61,729 nt of DNA from an uncultured Pelagibacteraceae bacterium (GTDB lineage Bacteria; Pseudomonadota; Alphaproteobacteria; Pelagibacterales; Pelagibacteraceae). This document shows positions 43,369 to 51,679 of this stretch, piece by piece. The notes under the pieces are model-generated. The model searched no databases. It was not told where the DNA came from and saw only the letters and a program-made list of their open reading frames with translations. How positions within the stretch are numbered: the first letter of the stretch is position 1; every line of letters starts with the position of its first letter. The stretch is taken from assembly GCA_902517745.1 (NCBI GenBank), contig CABYDS010000006.1:1-61729 (forward strand), read 5' to 3'. Position numbers and translations under genes: made by a program.

Positions 43369-43383
43369 GTACACATTTTGTTC
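43369..43383. promoter_or_regulatory. Candidate SOS (LexA-type) operator before recA
   Basis: The + strand reads GTAC-ACATTTT-GTTC, one mismatch from the alphaproteobacterial LexA box GTTC-N7-GTTC. It lies 51 bases upstream of the recA start. The site upstream of umuD reads GTTC-ACGTTTT-GATT, with the same spacing and nearly the same central bases. Confidence 0.5.
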
Positions 43384-43425
43384 TCATTGGCAATATATTT
43401 CTCAAAATAGCTTAAAATCGTTAAA

Positions 43426-44718
43426 TTACTTAAGTTTTAGGTATTCGCTATTCAATAAGCCAATGGCTTTTAGAACATTATATTGGGCGATAAGATTATT
43501 TCTCTCAGATTCTGCTAGAGAAATTTTTGCAGCCAATAACAAAGAGTTTGATTGAATAACATCTAGCGTTGTTCTTGAACCTCTTTCATACTCTGCAGCT
43601 ATTCCTTCGTTGGCAATTTTTGCTGCTCTAACTTGAGATCTTACAGAATTTAAAAAACTTTTAGATGCTTCAAGATTTGACCATGCACTTCCAACATTTT
43701 TTTCAGTAGTTTTTACTGCATCCTCAAATAATAAAATTTTTCTAGTTTTTAAATTTGTATTCTTGTTTATTTTTGCACGTTTACTTCCACCTGAATAAAA
43801 TGGCCAGCTAATTGTTGCTTTAAGTGTATCCTTTTCTCTTTGATCATAAGTTGAACTAAAATCGTCAGCATAAGATCTTTCTAAAGATAAAGATGCGCTA
43901 GGTTTTAGGTCACTTTCAGCAATAGCAATATCCATTTCGGACTGATTTAATTCTATTTTAGCTATCATTATATCTGGATTGTTCTCTCTTGCTAAATTGA
44001 TTGCTGTACTAAGTTCACTTGGAACTCCTACAATTGCTCTGTTTGTCTTTTTTAATTCATTTGTATTTAAAAGTTTACCAATAATATTTTCGTAATTTAA
44101 TTTATTAATCATTAATTCGCTTCTTGCTTGAGTTAGTTGAGCGCTTGCTCCTGCAAGAGAAGACTCGGTTTGTGATAAATCTGCAGTTTTTATTTGTCCC
44201 CTATCTAATCTAACTTTATCATTTTCAAGTTGTTTAATAAGTAAGTTTAAATTTTGCCTATTAATCGCAACTTTTTCTCTTGATAAAATTACAGACGTAA
44301 AAGCTTCTATGGCACTGTAAAGAACATCCTGTTCTTTTTTAAATAATTTTGCTTTTGAAAGTTCTAAACCTATTAAATTCTTTTCATAATTAAGGTCTCT
44401 CCCAAAATCCAATAAGGTTTGCTCTAATTTTATGGATGTTGTGAATGGATCTGAATCACTAATAGTTGCATCACCACCACTCTGATTTGTTAGTTTATTT
44501 GTTTCTTCAAGGCTCTTAGACCCACTTAAACTCAAGGAAGGCATATAATCGGCTTTAGAAATATTCAGATCTTCTTCTGATGCTTTTATATTTTCTCTCT
44601 CTGCATTTAATTGTTTATTGTTATTGTAAGTTTCATTTAATGCTTCATATAATGTGACGGCAAGCGATTGAGCTGTTAAGCAAAAAAAACTAACAATTAT
44701 TATTAATAATTTTTTCAT
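43426..44718 (-). CDS. TolC-family outer-membrane channel protein
   Basis: A 430-residue protein with a signal peptide (cleavage near QSLA-V, residue 20) and the TolC/OEP pattern of long coiled helices: LYEALNETYNNNKQLNAERENI, LNISKADYMPSLSLSGS, then SLEQTLLDFGRDL-type strand segments, and the second repeat NPDIMIAKIELNQSEMDIAIAESDLKPSASL. It forms a periplasm-spanning outer-membrane duct for type I secretion or efflux. No adaptor or pump gene is adjacent. It overlaps the end of the glycerate-kinase-like gene by one base. Confidence 0.88.
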   Translation of the reverse strand: MKKLLIIIVSFFCLTAQSLAVTLYEALNETYNNNKQLNAERENIKASEEDLNISKADYMPSLSLSGSKSLEETNKLTNQSGGDATISDSDPFTTSIKLEQTLLDFGRDLNYEKNLIGLELSKAKLFKKEQDVLYSAIEAFTSVILSREKVAINRQNLNLLIKQLENDKVRLDRGQIKTADLSQTESSLAGASAQLTQARSELMINKLNYENIIGKLLNTNELKKTNRAIVGVPSELSTAINLARENNPDIMIAKIELNQSEMDIAIAESDLKPSASLSLERSYADDFSSTYDQREKDTLKATISWPFYSGGSKRAKINKNTNLKTRKILLFEDAVKTTEKNVGSAWSNLEASKSFLNSVRSQVRAAKIANEGIAAEYERGSRTTLDVIQSNSLLLAAKISLAESERNNLIAQYNVLKAIGLLNSEYLKLK

Positions 44719-45644
44719 TAGTTGTACTTTACAGAATTAATTTGATGATTAGAATTTAATTTAATAATTATAGATGCGTATTTTGGCGCATATTTAAACA
44801 TATTCTGTGTAATTCTCTGGTAAGTTTGCATAAATTTTAAAACTTCCTTTTTTGTCATAATTTTTTGTTTTGTTTTTTTATTCTTATTTTTTAATTTAAG
44901 TTTTTTTTCCTGAATAACTCTCCACTTTTGTAATAAACTAAAATTTTCTGCCCTTAAAAATAATAAACAATCGAGCTTACTATAAAGTTTCTTGTATCCT
45001 TTTTTTAGCTGGTCATTAACATGTTTTCTCCAGATTAATTTATTATCATCATTTTTTTCCATCATATTTACGCTTTTTTTTAATGTTTTTAAACTTTCAG
45101 GTCTTGCTCCAACACACCAACCTTCGAAAATAATTACATCTGGTCTGCTATTTACTTTGTACCAATTTTTTTTTGTAAATCTGTCATCAATTGCCTTATC
45201 GAATTTGGGTAATATAATTGATTTAAATTTTCTAGAGTTTGCTTTTTTAATAAAGCTAGACATATAACTTATATCATGAGTCCCGGGTACACCTCTTGTC
45301 AATAATAATGGATGAACTTTCTTTGATAACTTTATTCTATCGTTCTTTGTTTTGTAAATATCATCAATTGATATTTTGAAAACTTTTAACTTAAAATATT
45401 TCTTTAAAATTATCATTAAGATAGAGCTTATAGTAGTTTTTCCAGTTCCTTGTCCTCCCGTTAAACCAACAATATAAGGTTTCTTAAAATTTGTTTTTTT
45501 TGCAATCCAGAAACTCATCGGGACAAGATAATGTTTTAACATCTTGTCTTTGTTTTTAAATTTATCAGAAGATGTTTCTTGTGTTTTAATAAATTTATAG
45601 CAATCTTTTTTTACTTTATTTAAACAATCCTCAACTAAATTCAT
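44718..45644 (-). CDS. D-glycerate 3-kinase-like P-loop kinase
   Basis: A 308-residue P-loop protein: PYIVGLTGGQGTGKTTISSIL near residue 60, KISIDDIYKTKNDR, RGVPGTHDISYM, LPKFDKAIDDRF and VIFEGWCVGARP, matching the plant/yeast-type glycerate kinase family (phosphoribulokinase/uridine-kinase fold). The likely reaction is ATP plus D-glycerate to 3-phosphoglycerate, which would link glyoxylate, serine or glycine breakdown to central metabolism. It precedes the TolC gene with a TAATG overlap, an odd pairing. Confidence 0.78.
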   Translation of the reverse strand: MNLVEDCLNKVKKDCYKFIKTQETSSDKFKNKDKMLKHYLVPMSFWIAKKTNFKKPYIVGLTGGQGTGKTTISSILMIILKKYFKLKVFKISIDDIYKTKNDRIKLSKKVHPLLLTRGVPGTHDISYMSSFIKKANSRKFKSIILPKFDKAIDDRFTKKNWYKVNSRPDVIIFEGWCVGARPESLKTLKKSVNMMEKNDDNKLIWRKHVNDQLKKGYKKLYSKLDCLLFLRAENFSLLQKWRVIQEKKLKLKNKNKKTKQKIMTKKEVLKFMQTYQRITQNMFKYAPKYASIIIKLNSNHQINSVKYN

Positions 45645-45650
45645 TTAATT

Positions 45651-46016
45651 TTATTTTTGGTCAAGTGGATGGTTTAAACCATCAAAGAAAACAACATCTT
45701 TTAAATCGTCGACTTTAACTTCATCTACACAACCTAAATTAAATCCAGTCATGGCAGGTGCACTTCTTGGGTTATGATGTGTGTAAATTCCACATTCAAT
45801 ACAAAAGTAATGATTAGCAACTTTTGTATGGTACTGATAAAGCTTTAATTTATCTTCTCCCTTAGTGACTTTAAAATCTTCATTTTTTACCATTCCCATT
45901 GTTGCATTTTTTCTTTTACATATAGAACAGTTACATCTCACAATTTTTGGTAATTCATTGATTGGAACATCAATTTCTGCTTCTACACATCCACAATGAC
46001 ACGTTAGTTTCGGCAT
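45651..46016 (-). CDS. GFA-family zinc protein (glutathione/formaldehyde-activating-like)
   Basis: A 121-residue protein with the GFA zinc cysteines: LTCHCGCVEAEI at the N-terminus, IVRCNCSICKRKNATMG near residue 28, and HYFCIECGIYTHH near residue 70. The fold binds zinc, and the first characterised member speeds the formation of S-hydroxymethylglutathione, although that role is disputed. The product could join C1 oxidation with formate dehydrogenase. It lies 3 bases after the cupin gene and 6 bases before the kinase gene. Confidence 0.82.
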   Translation of the reverse strand: MPKLTCHCGCVEAEIDVPINELPKIVRCNCSICKRKNATMGMVKNEDFKVTKGEDKLKLYQYHTKVANHYFCIECGIYTHHNPRSAPAMTGFNLGCVDEVKVDDLKDVVFFDGLNHPLDQK

Positions 46017-46019
46017 TAA

Positions 46020-46370
46020 TTATTCTCCCCATTTTCCATGAAACTCATAAACAACTGCTGGCTTATCACCAACTACCCAGCCGTCATGACCTGGGTCAAT
46101 TGAATATGCATCGCCTGCTTTATATGTTAATTCTGTTCCATCATCATGTTTGGCGCAAACTGCTCCTGAAACTATTACTCCAAGATGTTTTGCTTTACAG
46201 CTATCAGTGCCTACAGTTGGTTTAATATCTTGTGACCATTTCCATCCTGGCTGCAAAACTAATCTCATTACTCTTTGATCTCCCACTTTTACGATATCCA
46301 TTTTAGCATTGTTGAAACTGGTATTGCTTTCATCTGGATTATCAAAACTTTTAACTTCAATTGAACTCAT
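46020..46370 (-). CDS. Cupin-domain protein
   Basis: A 116-residue single-domain cupin. It shows LVLQPGWKWSQDIKPT near residue 38, CKAKHLGVIVSGAVCAKHDDG, and YSIDPGHDGWVVGD near residue 89 as the two metal-binding half-motifs. The usual His-x-His ligands are partly replaced, so metal binding is uncertain. There is a good AGGAGAAAGG ribosome-binding region before the ATG. It heads an operon into the GFA, kinase and TolC genes. Confidence 0.75.
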   Translation of the reverse strand: MSSIEVKSFDNPDESNTSFNNAKMDIVKVGDQRVMRLVLQPGWKWSQDIKPTVGTDSCKAKHLGVIVSGAVCAKHDDGTELTYKAGDAYSIDPGHDGWVVGDKPAVVYEFHGKWGE

Positions 46371-46455
46371 ACCTTTCTCCTTTTATAATTAAATTTAGAT
46401 CATAGACTACTAATGGTTTAAGTTATCCACAATAGCACAAAATATGGTTTTGGAT

Positions 46456-46488
46456 GTTCACGTTTTGATTCACTTTTGATTCACTTAC
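46456..46488 (+). promoter_or_regulatory. Triple 11-bp repeat and candidate SOS operator before umuD
   Basis: Three 11-base units follow one another: GTTCACGTTTT, GATTCACTTTT and GATTCACTTAC. The first two give GTTC-N7-GATT, one mismatch from the alphaproteobacterial LexA box, and the second and third repeat the same spacing with GATT-N7-GATT. The array lies 71-104 bases before the umuD ATG and resembles the site upstream of recA. Confidence 0.5.
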
Positions 46489-46559
46489 AGACTCAAAATA
46501 CAACCTAATTGACACTATTGTATAACTCATGTACTAATAAGAACAAAACAAGAACACTT

Positions 46560-46955
46560 ATGAAGCTAACAATACCTTATTATTTACATAAAGCAGGAGC
46601 TGGTTTTCCTTCCCCTGCAACTGACTACATAGAAGAAGATATAGATTTAAACGTACATCTAATCAAAAATGTTCCAGCAACTTTCATCATAAGAGTTCAA
46701 GGAAAATCAATGGTGGATGTTGGAATAAATGATGGTGATTTATTAGTTGTAGACAAAAGCTTAACTCCAAAAAATTTTTCAACTGTCATAGCAAATGTTC
46801 ATGATGAGCTCGTTGTTAAAACTTTAGTTAAAGAAAAAGATAAACAATTTTTAACATCAGGTTCTAAAGAATTTTCTGATCGAATTTTAATAAATGAAGA
46901 ACAAGATATTTTTATTTGGGGAGTAGTCACCTATGTCATACATTCAGTACACTAA
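46560..46955 (+). CDS. umuD: DNA polymerase V subunit UmuD (S24 autoprotease)
   Basis: 131 residues from ATG 46560; an upstream TTG adds 17 residues without family similarity. The self-cleavage site is GAGFPSPATDY (Ala14-Gly15), the catalytic serine is Ser50 in VQGKSMVD, and Lys87 in LVVKTLV is the second catalytic residue. RecA filaments stimulate its cleavage, and the shortened form joins UmuC as the lesion-bypass polymerase. It overlaps umuC by 23 bases. An 11-base repeat array lies upstream. Confidence 0.93.
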   Translation: MKLTIPYYLHKAGAGFPSPATDYIEEDIDLNVHLIKNVPATFIIRVQGKSMVDVGINDGDLLVVDKSLTPKNFSTVIANVHDELVVKTLVKEKDKQFLTSGSKEFSDRILINEEQDIFIWGVVTYVIHSVH

Positions 46956-48213
46956 AAAATTAGCACTGGTTGACTGTAATTCTTTCTATGTTTCTTGTGA
47001 AAGACTATTTAATCCAAAAATAAGGAAAAAACCTGTTGTAGTTTTATCTAATAATGATGGCTGTATAGTTTCAAGATCCACTGAAGCAAAAGCTTTGGGA
47101 ATTAAAATGGGTGAACCTTACTTTAAAGCAAAAGATATTATTATCAAAAATGATGTACAAGTATTCTCATCGAATTATTCTTTGTATGGAGATTTATCCA
47201 GAAGAGTGATGAGAACTTTGAAAAGATTTAACTCCGATATTGAAGTTTATTCAATTGATGAAGCATTTATGGATTTATCAAATTTTTCCGACAATGAAGT
47301 AGAGCAAGTTGGAAGAGAAATTAGAGAAACAGTTTTAAAGTGGACTGGTATTCCAACAAGTATAGGAATAGCTAAAACTAAAACTTTAAGCAAGGTTGCA
47401 AATCATATAGCTAAGAAAAAACAATCAGGTGTTACAAGTTTAATTGGAATAGAAAATCTTGATCCTATTCTTGAAAAAATTAATATCAATGATGTTTGGG
47501 GTGTTGGAAGACAAATGACAAAGTTTTATCAAAAAAATGGAATTTATAATGCTAAACAATTAAAAAATAAATCAAACACCTGGATTAAGAAATCCTCAAA
47601 TGTTTTAAGCTCAAGAACTGCAATGGAGCTTAGAGGTGTGCCTTGTATTGACTTAGAAAAAACTGCATCAAAAAGAAAAAGCTGTGTAGTATCAAGATCA
47701 TTTGGAAAAAGAATAGAGAGGTTTCAGGAACTTGAAGAAGCTGTTGCTAGTTATTGTTTAAATGCATCAGAGAAAATAAGATCTGAAAACCTCGTTGCAA
47801 AAGCAGTTATGGTATTTGTTAGAACCAGTCCTTTTCAAAAACAATTTGGTTTTTATTCAAACTCCAGAACTGTTGATTTTCCTATAGCAACTAACAATAG
47901 TATAGAGATCGTAAAAAATGCTTTATCTGTCTTAAAAGTAATCTTTAGGAAGGGACATCGTTATCAAAAAGCAGGAGTGATGCTAACTGGATTAACAGAT
48001 GCTGAAAATAATGAAAACCTATTTTCATCAGCAAAAGACGAGAGAATTAATAGATTGATGAGATCAATTGATAATACAAATTATAGATATGGAAGGTCGA
48101 CATTAAGTCTTGCAAGTGCCGGGGTTAGAAAGTCCTGGGGCATGAAAAGGAATTATAACTCAAAGATAGATACAGCTGATTTCTACTGTTTGCCAACAAT
48201 TAGAGCTAATTAA
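46933..48213 (+). CDS. umuC: DNA polymerase V catalytic subunit UmuC
   Basis: A 426-residue Y-family polymerase: LALVDCNSFYVSCERLFNP with the first catalytic Asp, NDGCIVSRSTEAKALGI, EVYSIDEAFMDLS with the Asp-Glu pair near residue 105, WTGIPTSIGIAKTKTLSKVANH, and the UmuC-specific C-terminus with LSLASAGVRKSWGMKRN. It inserts nucleotides opposite lesions, raising survival and mutation after DNA damage. It is translationally coupled to umuD. In a streamlined genome its retention suggests strong pressure from UV damage. Confidence 0.95.
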   Translation: MSYIQYTKKLALVDCNSFYVSCERLFNPKIRKKPVVVLSNNDGCIVSRSTEAKALGIKMGEPYFKAKDIIIKNDVQVFSSNYSLYGDLSRRVMRTLKRFNSDIEVYSIDEAFMDLSNFSDNEVEQVGREIRETVLKWTGIPTSIGIAKTKTLSKVANHIAKKKQSGVTSLIGIENLDPILEKININDVWGVGRQMTKFYQKNGIYNAKQLKNKSNTWIKKSSNVLSSRTAMELRGVPCIDLEKTASKRKSCVVSRSFGKRIERFQELEEAVASYCLNASEKIRSENLVAKAVMVFVRTSPFQKQFGFYSNSRTVDFPIATNNSIEIVKNALSVLKVIFRKGHRYQKAGVMLTGLTDAENNENLFSSAKDERINRLMRSIDNTNYRYGRSTLSLASAGVRKSWGMKRNYNSKIDTADFYCLPTIRAN

Positions 48214-48277
48214 AAAGGTCTAAGATTTTTAGGATAACCTAAATTTTTAACTGCCAAAGGCCAATCTACTTTATATT

Positions 48278-49300
48278 TTATTTTAATTTTAAATTTTTTG
48301 TTGAACCATCTTTATAAGTAAATTCTACTTCATCATTTGAAAGAGATTTTATTGATGTAAAACCATCATATTCAGTAATAAATTGATTTAGCTTTTTTCT
48401 ACTTTTTTTGCTCATTTTTTTTCCTGGAGCGTTTACACCTACATCAATAATTAATTCAGCTCCATTTAAGAAGGCATTTACATAAGCTTTTATTGGAGGA
48501 CCGCAGGTCATAGCCTCTGTCAACCAAATTGGTTTATTAACATCAATGCTTTTTAATAAATCAGCAAATTCATCTACCCATAGCTCTTTATCACACTGTC
48601 CATCTGGACCGCTTATATGGTGAATGTTTGCAATATCAAAGTGATCCTTAATTTTTGGCAAAGCTGACTTCCAATATTTTTTATTTTCTGGAAACATTCC
48701 TGCGGCTCCAGCCATAACAATAATTGCATCTGGTTGCTGTTTTTTAATTACTTTTGAAGAAAAATTAAAAATTTCAACAAAATCTTCCTCACTTCCTTTA
48801 AAAAACATATCAAACTCAGGTTCGTTCATCACATCCCAATATTTAATTGGTTTTATTAATCCAGGCATGTCATTTGAACCATCTCCATCATATCGATCCA
48901 CCAATTTAATAAGAAAATTTTTATAATCTTCCATTGAACATGGTTTGCTCAAATATTTTGTAAAATGTTTTCCAAACGGACTTCTGGCTTTTTTTCTTTT
49001 ACAGGTTTTTTGGTCCCAATTTGTATGAGGCCATATCGTTGCTAAAATTGTTTGATTTTGTTCCTGCGCATATATTACGTATTTATCAACATCTTCCCAA
49101 AAAAATTTACCTTTTTCACTCTCTATATGATTCCAAACAAAAGGCCCTGGATGAGGTCTAACCCATTGTCCATTTTTTCCACGCATTTTTTTATCTCTTA
49201 TTTCTGTTAATTCACCAAATCTAGATTGAGAATTGGCAAAATTAGTTAAAAATAAACATGAAAATGATATTACAAAAATGTATGCTAAAATTTTTTTCAC
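48278..49300 (-). CDS. Exported glycoside hydrolase, clan GH-A-like TIM barrel
   Basis: A 340-residue protein with an N-terminal signal peptide (cleavage near FANS, residue 24). A TIM-barrel glycosidase is indicated by GPFVWNHIESEKGKFFWEDV, WDVMNEPEFDMFF near residue 155 with the acid/base Glu after Asn, NIHHISGPD, and KPIWLTEAMTCG near residue 256 with the nucleophile Glu. This is the GH5/GH39-like layout. The substrate is not evident. The start is a GTG overlapping the GT2 stop by one base, so it ends a glycan-related operon. Confidence 0.75.
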   Translation of the reverse strand: MKKILAYIFVISFSCLFLTNFANSQSRFGELTEIRDKKMRGKNGQWVRPHPGPFVWNHIESEKGKFFWEDVDKYVIYAQEQNQTILATIWPHTNWDQKTCKRKKARSPFGKHFTKYLSKPCSMEDYKNFLIKLVDRYDGDGSNDMPGLIKPIKYWDVMNEPEFDMFFKGSEEDFVEIFNFSSKVIKKQQPDAIIVMAGAAGMFPENKKYWKSALPKIKDHFDIANIHHISGPDGQCDKELWVDEFADLLKSIDVNKPIWLTEAMTCGPPIKAYVNAFLNGAELIIDVGVNAPGKKMSKKSRKKLNQFITEYDGFTSIKSLSNDEVEFTYKDGSTKNLKLK

Positions 49301-50169
49301 TATTTAATTTTATCAATATTTTGAATATTTGTTAATGCATTATTTAACTCTTCTAAATTTTCTCTTCTTCCAATCATTACAACTGATAATCCAAAAGCTA
49401 TAATTAGACCTAATGGAATAGCTGTAACAACACTTATGTAATCAGCCATTAAAATTAAATAAATAGCATAAAATAAAATTGATCGAATAATAACTGTAGA
49501 TTTAAAAACAGCTATGATTGCTAAAGAATGCTTAATTAAATTTTTAAAACTCATTTTAGAGGGACCAAAATATCTTGTTCCTCTTTCTGAAGGAGATGAA
49601 GATCTATCTTTTTCTAATTTTGCCAATGCTCCAGAAAAGCTGCACCAAATAGATTTATCGTTTATTAATTTCTCAACAGTTGATTTTGGAAGACAAGTAT
49701 AATTTCCAAATTTTATAGAATGACCAGTAAATACATAAGTAATTATTTTATGTAAATGATAGCAAATTTTAAAAATAAAGTTTTCTGCTCTTTTTACTCT
49801 TTCTCCTACAATTGTTTTTCCTTCGTCATATTTTATGTATTCAAGAAAACTCTTAATTTCTTCAGGTCTATCCTCGCCATCAGAGTCCATTGGTATAACA
49901 TAATCAAATTCTTTATTTTGAAATATATATTTAAGACCTGTTGCAATACACCTTCCATGTCCTTGATTGTTTCTAATATTCAAGATTTCAACAGATAGTA
50001 GGTTTTCTGTATTGGAAATAGAGTTTGGTTTTTCCTCGGTTGATGCATCATTGACAATAACAAGAGAAAATTCAGCATCTAACTCTTTTACAATTGTATT
50101 TATTTCTTCAATTAATTTTGATGCTGATTTCCAGTCATTGTAAACTGGTGTTAAAATAGTAATTTTCAT
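49300..50169 (-). CDS. Family 2 glycosyltransferase with C-terminal membrane anchor
   Basis: About 289 residues from ATG 50169. The GT-A core has MKITILTPVYNDWKSASKL, LVIVNDASTEEKP, GHGRCIATGLKYI and VIPMDSDGEDRPEEI with the DxD-type metal site, as in dolichol-phosphate-mannose-synthase-like enzymes. Two hydrophobic helices near residues 220-270 anchor it. Such enzymes load a polyprenyl phosphate with a sugar, which a GT39 enzyme then uses; a GT39 gene is next to it. A longer start at TTG 50184 would overlap the small ORF upstream. Confidence 0.85.
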   Translation of the reverse strand: MKITILTPVYNDWKSASKLIEEINTIVKELDAEFSLVIVNDASTEEKPNSISNTENLLSVEILNIRNNQGHGRCIATGLKYIFQNKEFDYVIPMDSDGEDRPEEIKSFLEYIKYDEGKTIVGERVKRAENFIFKICYHLHKIITYVFTGHSIKFGNYTCLPKSTVEKLINDKSIWCSFSGALAKLEKDRSSSPSERGTRYFGPSKMSFKNLIKHSLAIIAVFKSTVIIRSILFYAIYLILMADYISVVTAIPLGLIIAFGLSVVMIGRRENLEELNNALTNIQNIDKIK

Positions 50170-50173
50170 TAAT

Positions 50174-50278
50174 TTAACTTGCAAGCAACCTCAATAAAGA
50201 AGCAACAATTCCATGTCCAGACAACTCTATTATTACAACAATAAAGACAATGAAAAGTATGTTTTTATTGAATTTCAT
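50174..50278 (-). CDS. Putative 34-residue membrane peptide between GT39 and GT2 genes
   Basis: An ATG two bases after the GT39 stop opens a 34-codon frame: a basic start (MKFNKN), one hydrophobic helix (ILFIVFIVVIIELSG) and a short amphipathic end. It closes 4 bases before the GT2 ATG. The tight stop/start spacing on both sides suggests a translated cistron rather than chance. No family is recognised, and the evidence is positional. Confidence 0.4.
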   Translation of the reverse strand: MKFNKNILFIVFIVVIIELSGHGIVASLLRLLAS

Positions 50279-50280
50279 AT

Positions 50281-51600
50281 CTAAGACCCAACACAAATCT
50301 TATCAATACACATATATTTTTCAAATGATTTCAATTTTTCCTTTGTAACAAAGCCTTTCCAAATAGGCCTTGAATTAATGTGATATGATAAATTTCCAGC
50401 TGCCCATTCATCACCAAGGACATATTTAATAGGTTCATCATGTTGCTCATGCCATGCCATTTGAACTTTTATAGCTATATCTCTTCCAGGATAATCAGTC
50501 CTTTTATCAGTCTGAGATATTGAGACATAACCATACAAAATTGGAGATAATAAAAATACAAATATAAATCCTATTAAAAAGGAATTTAGCTTCTTAATGT
50601 TTATTTGATCTTTCAAAAGGTAAATAAATAAAGTTCCAAAGAATAAGTAAAAAGGGGTCATCCACATAGTTCTAATTTTTGATCCGGTTATTAACGCTGT
50701 CATAAAAACCAGAATAATTGGGACTAAATTAATAAATATTAAAAATAAAAGTTTTTCATCTTTTAAATTTAATTTTTTAGGAATTTTTTTTATTAGTAAC
50801 CACACTAAAATTAAAAATGGTACTAAAATACCAATTTGTTTTAATATGAATATCAATGGATATTTAAGATGATTTATTATCTGCCCTTCATCCAATCCTG
50901 CACGAGCAAAACCGTATTTAATAGTAATAAAATCGTTATTAAATAACCAAATTATATGTGGAATTAAAATTACAAAAAATACTTCTAAAGAAACTAAATA
51001 TTTAAAATCAAATTTTTTAGATTTTTTAATGAATATTAAATATGCAAACAATAAATCTATTGCGACTAATAAATAAATAAAAAGATACTTAGACAAAATT
51101 CCAAATGCTGCTGCGACTCCTAATAAAATACAATCATAGAGCTCAACTTTTTTACTATTATATATTTTCCAAGTATAATAAACCGTCAAACACCAGAAAG
51201 GTAATTGGCAAACATTTACGTTAAATTCTGGAGTTGTAAAATTATAGAAGTATATCCCTTCAATAAGAAAAACTGATAATAAAGTCAAAGTGCCATCATT
51301 AAGAATTTCCTGTGATAGTTTAAAAATAATGAAAAAAGATATCACTACAAAAATTTGACTTAAAAAATAATAAGCCCAATCTTGTGGTCCAAATATTTGA
51401 AAAAAAACTTCTGGAAAAAATGCACTTAATGGTGGATGTTTGTTAAATCCCCAATCTAAATTACTACCCCAAGCCAAAGCTTCAATTGTATCTAAAGGTA
51501 AATTTGAGTTAGTGATAGTTGGAACAACTGTCCATAGAATTAGGTGACTCGTTACAAAAATATAAAAAATATTATTTATATTTCTTTTGTTTAAGGCCAT
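50281..51600 (-). CDS. GT39/ArnT-like polyprenyl-phosphate-sugar glycosyltransferase
   Basis: About 439 residues from ATG 51600, with around twelve hydrophobic segments. The large first periplasmic loop begins TNSNLPLDTIEALAWGSNLD and contains NKHPPLSAFFPE, the acidic/HPP pattern of the PMT_2 family (dolichyl-phosphate-mannose mannosyltransferase and ArnT relatives). It ends with a soluble domain holding cysteines (YMCIDKICVGS). It would transfer a sugar from a lipid carrier to an envelope acceptor. I chose this start over a codon twelve residues upstream because it begins directly before the first helix. Confidence 0.82.
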   Translation of the reverse strand: MALNKRNINNIFYIFVTSHLILWTVVPTITNSNLPLDTIEALAWGSNLDWGFNKHPPLSAFFPEVFFQIFGPQDWAYYFLSQIFVVISFFIIFKLSQEILNDGTLTLLSVFLIEGIYFYNFTTPEFNVNVCQLPFWCLTVYYTWKIYNSKKVELYDCILLGVAAAFGILSKYLFIYLLVAIDLLFAYLIFIKKSKKFDFKYLVSLEVFFVILIPHIIWLFNNDFITIKYGFARAGLDEGQIINHLKYPLIFILKQIGILVPFLILVWLLIKKIPKKLNLKDEKLLFLIFINLVPIILVFMTALITGSKIRTMWMTPFYLFFGTLFIYLLKDQINIKKLNSFLIGFIFVFLLSPILYGYVSISQTDKRTDYPGRDIAIKVQMAWHEQHDEPIKYVLGDEWAAGNLSYHINSRPIWKGFVTKEKLKSFEKYMCIDKICVGS

Positions 51601-51679
51601 TTTTATCAATCTATATGAATAAACCGTTCTTGACACTCATTTATTCATGAATATATTCACCAACTCAAAATAGCTAAGC

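Noticed and set aside
46423-46431. Perfect DnaA box TTATCCACA in the cupin-umuD gap
   Set aside because: A single copy is about what chance gives for a window of this size and base composition, and there is no cluster of boxes, AT-rich unwinding array or dnaA/dnaN gene nearby to suggest an origin.
46371-46455. Possible structured RNA in the leader of the cupin gene
   Set aside because: Apart from a good ribosome-binding site I could find no stable paired arms or known riboswitch pattern in this stretch.
46509-46559. Longer UmuD from a TTG start
   Set aside because: The added residues have no family similarity, whereas ATG 46560 gives the usual spacing to the cleavage site.
48214-48277. Gap between the convergent umuC and glycosidase genes as a possible site for a terminator or small RNA
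   Set aside because: Only short imperfect repeats (AGGT...ACCT) are visible and no convincing hairpin with a T tract.
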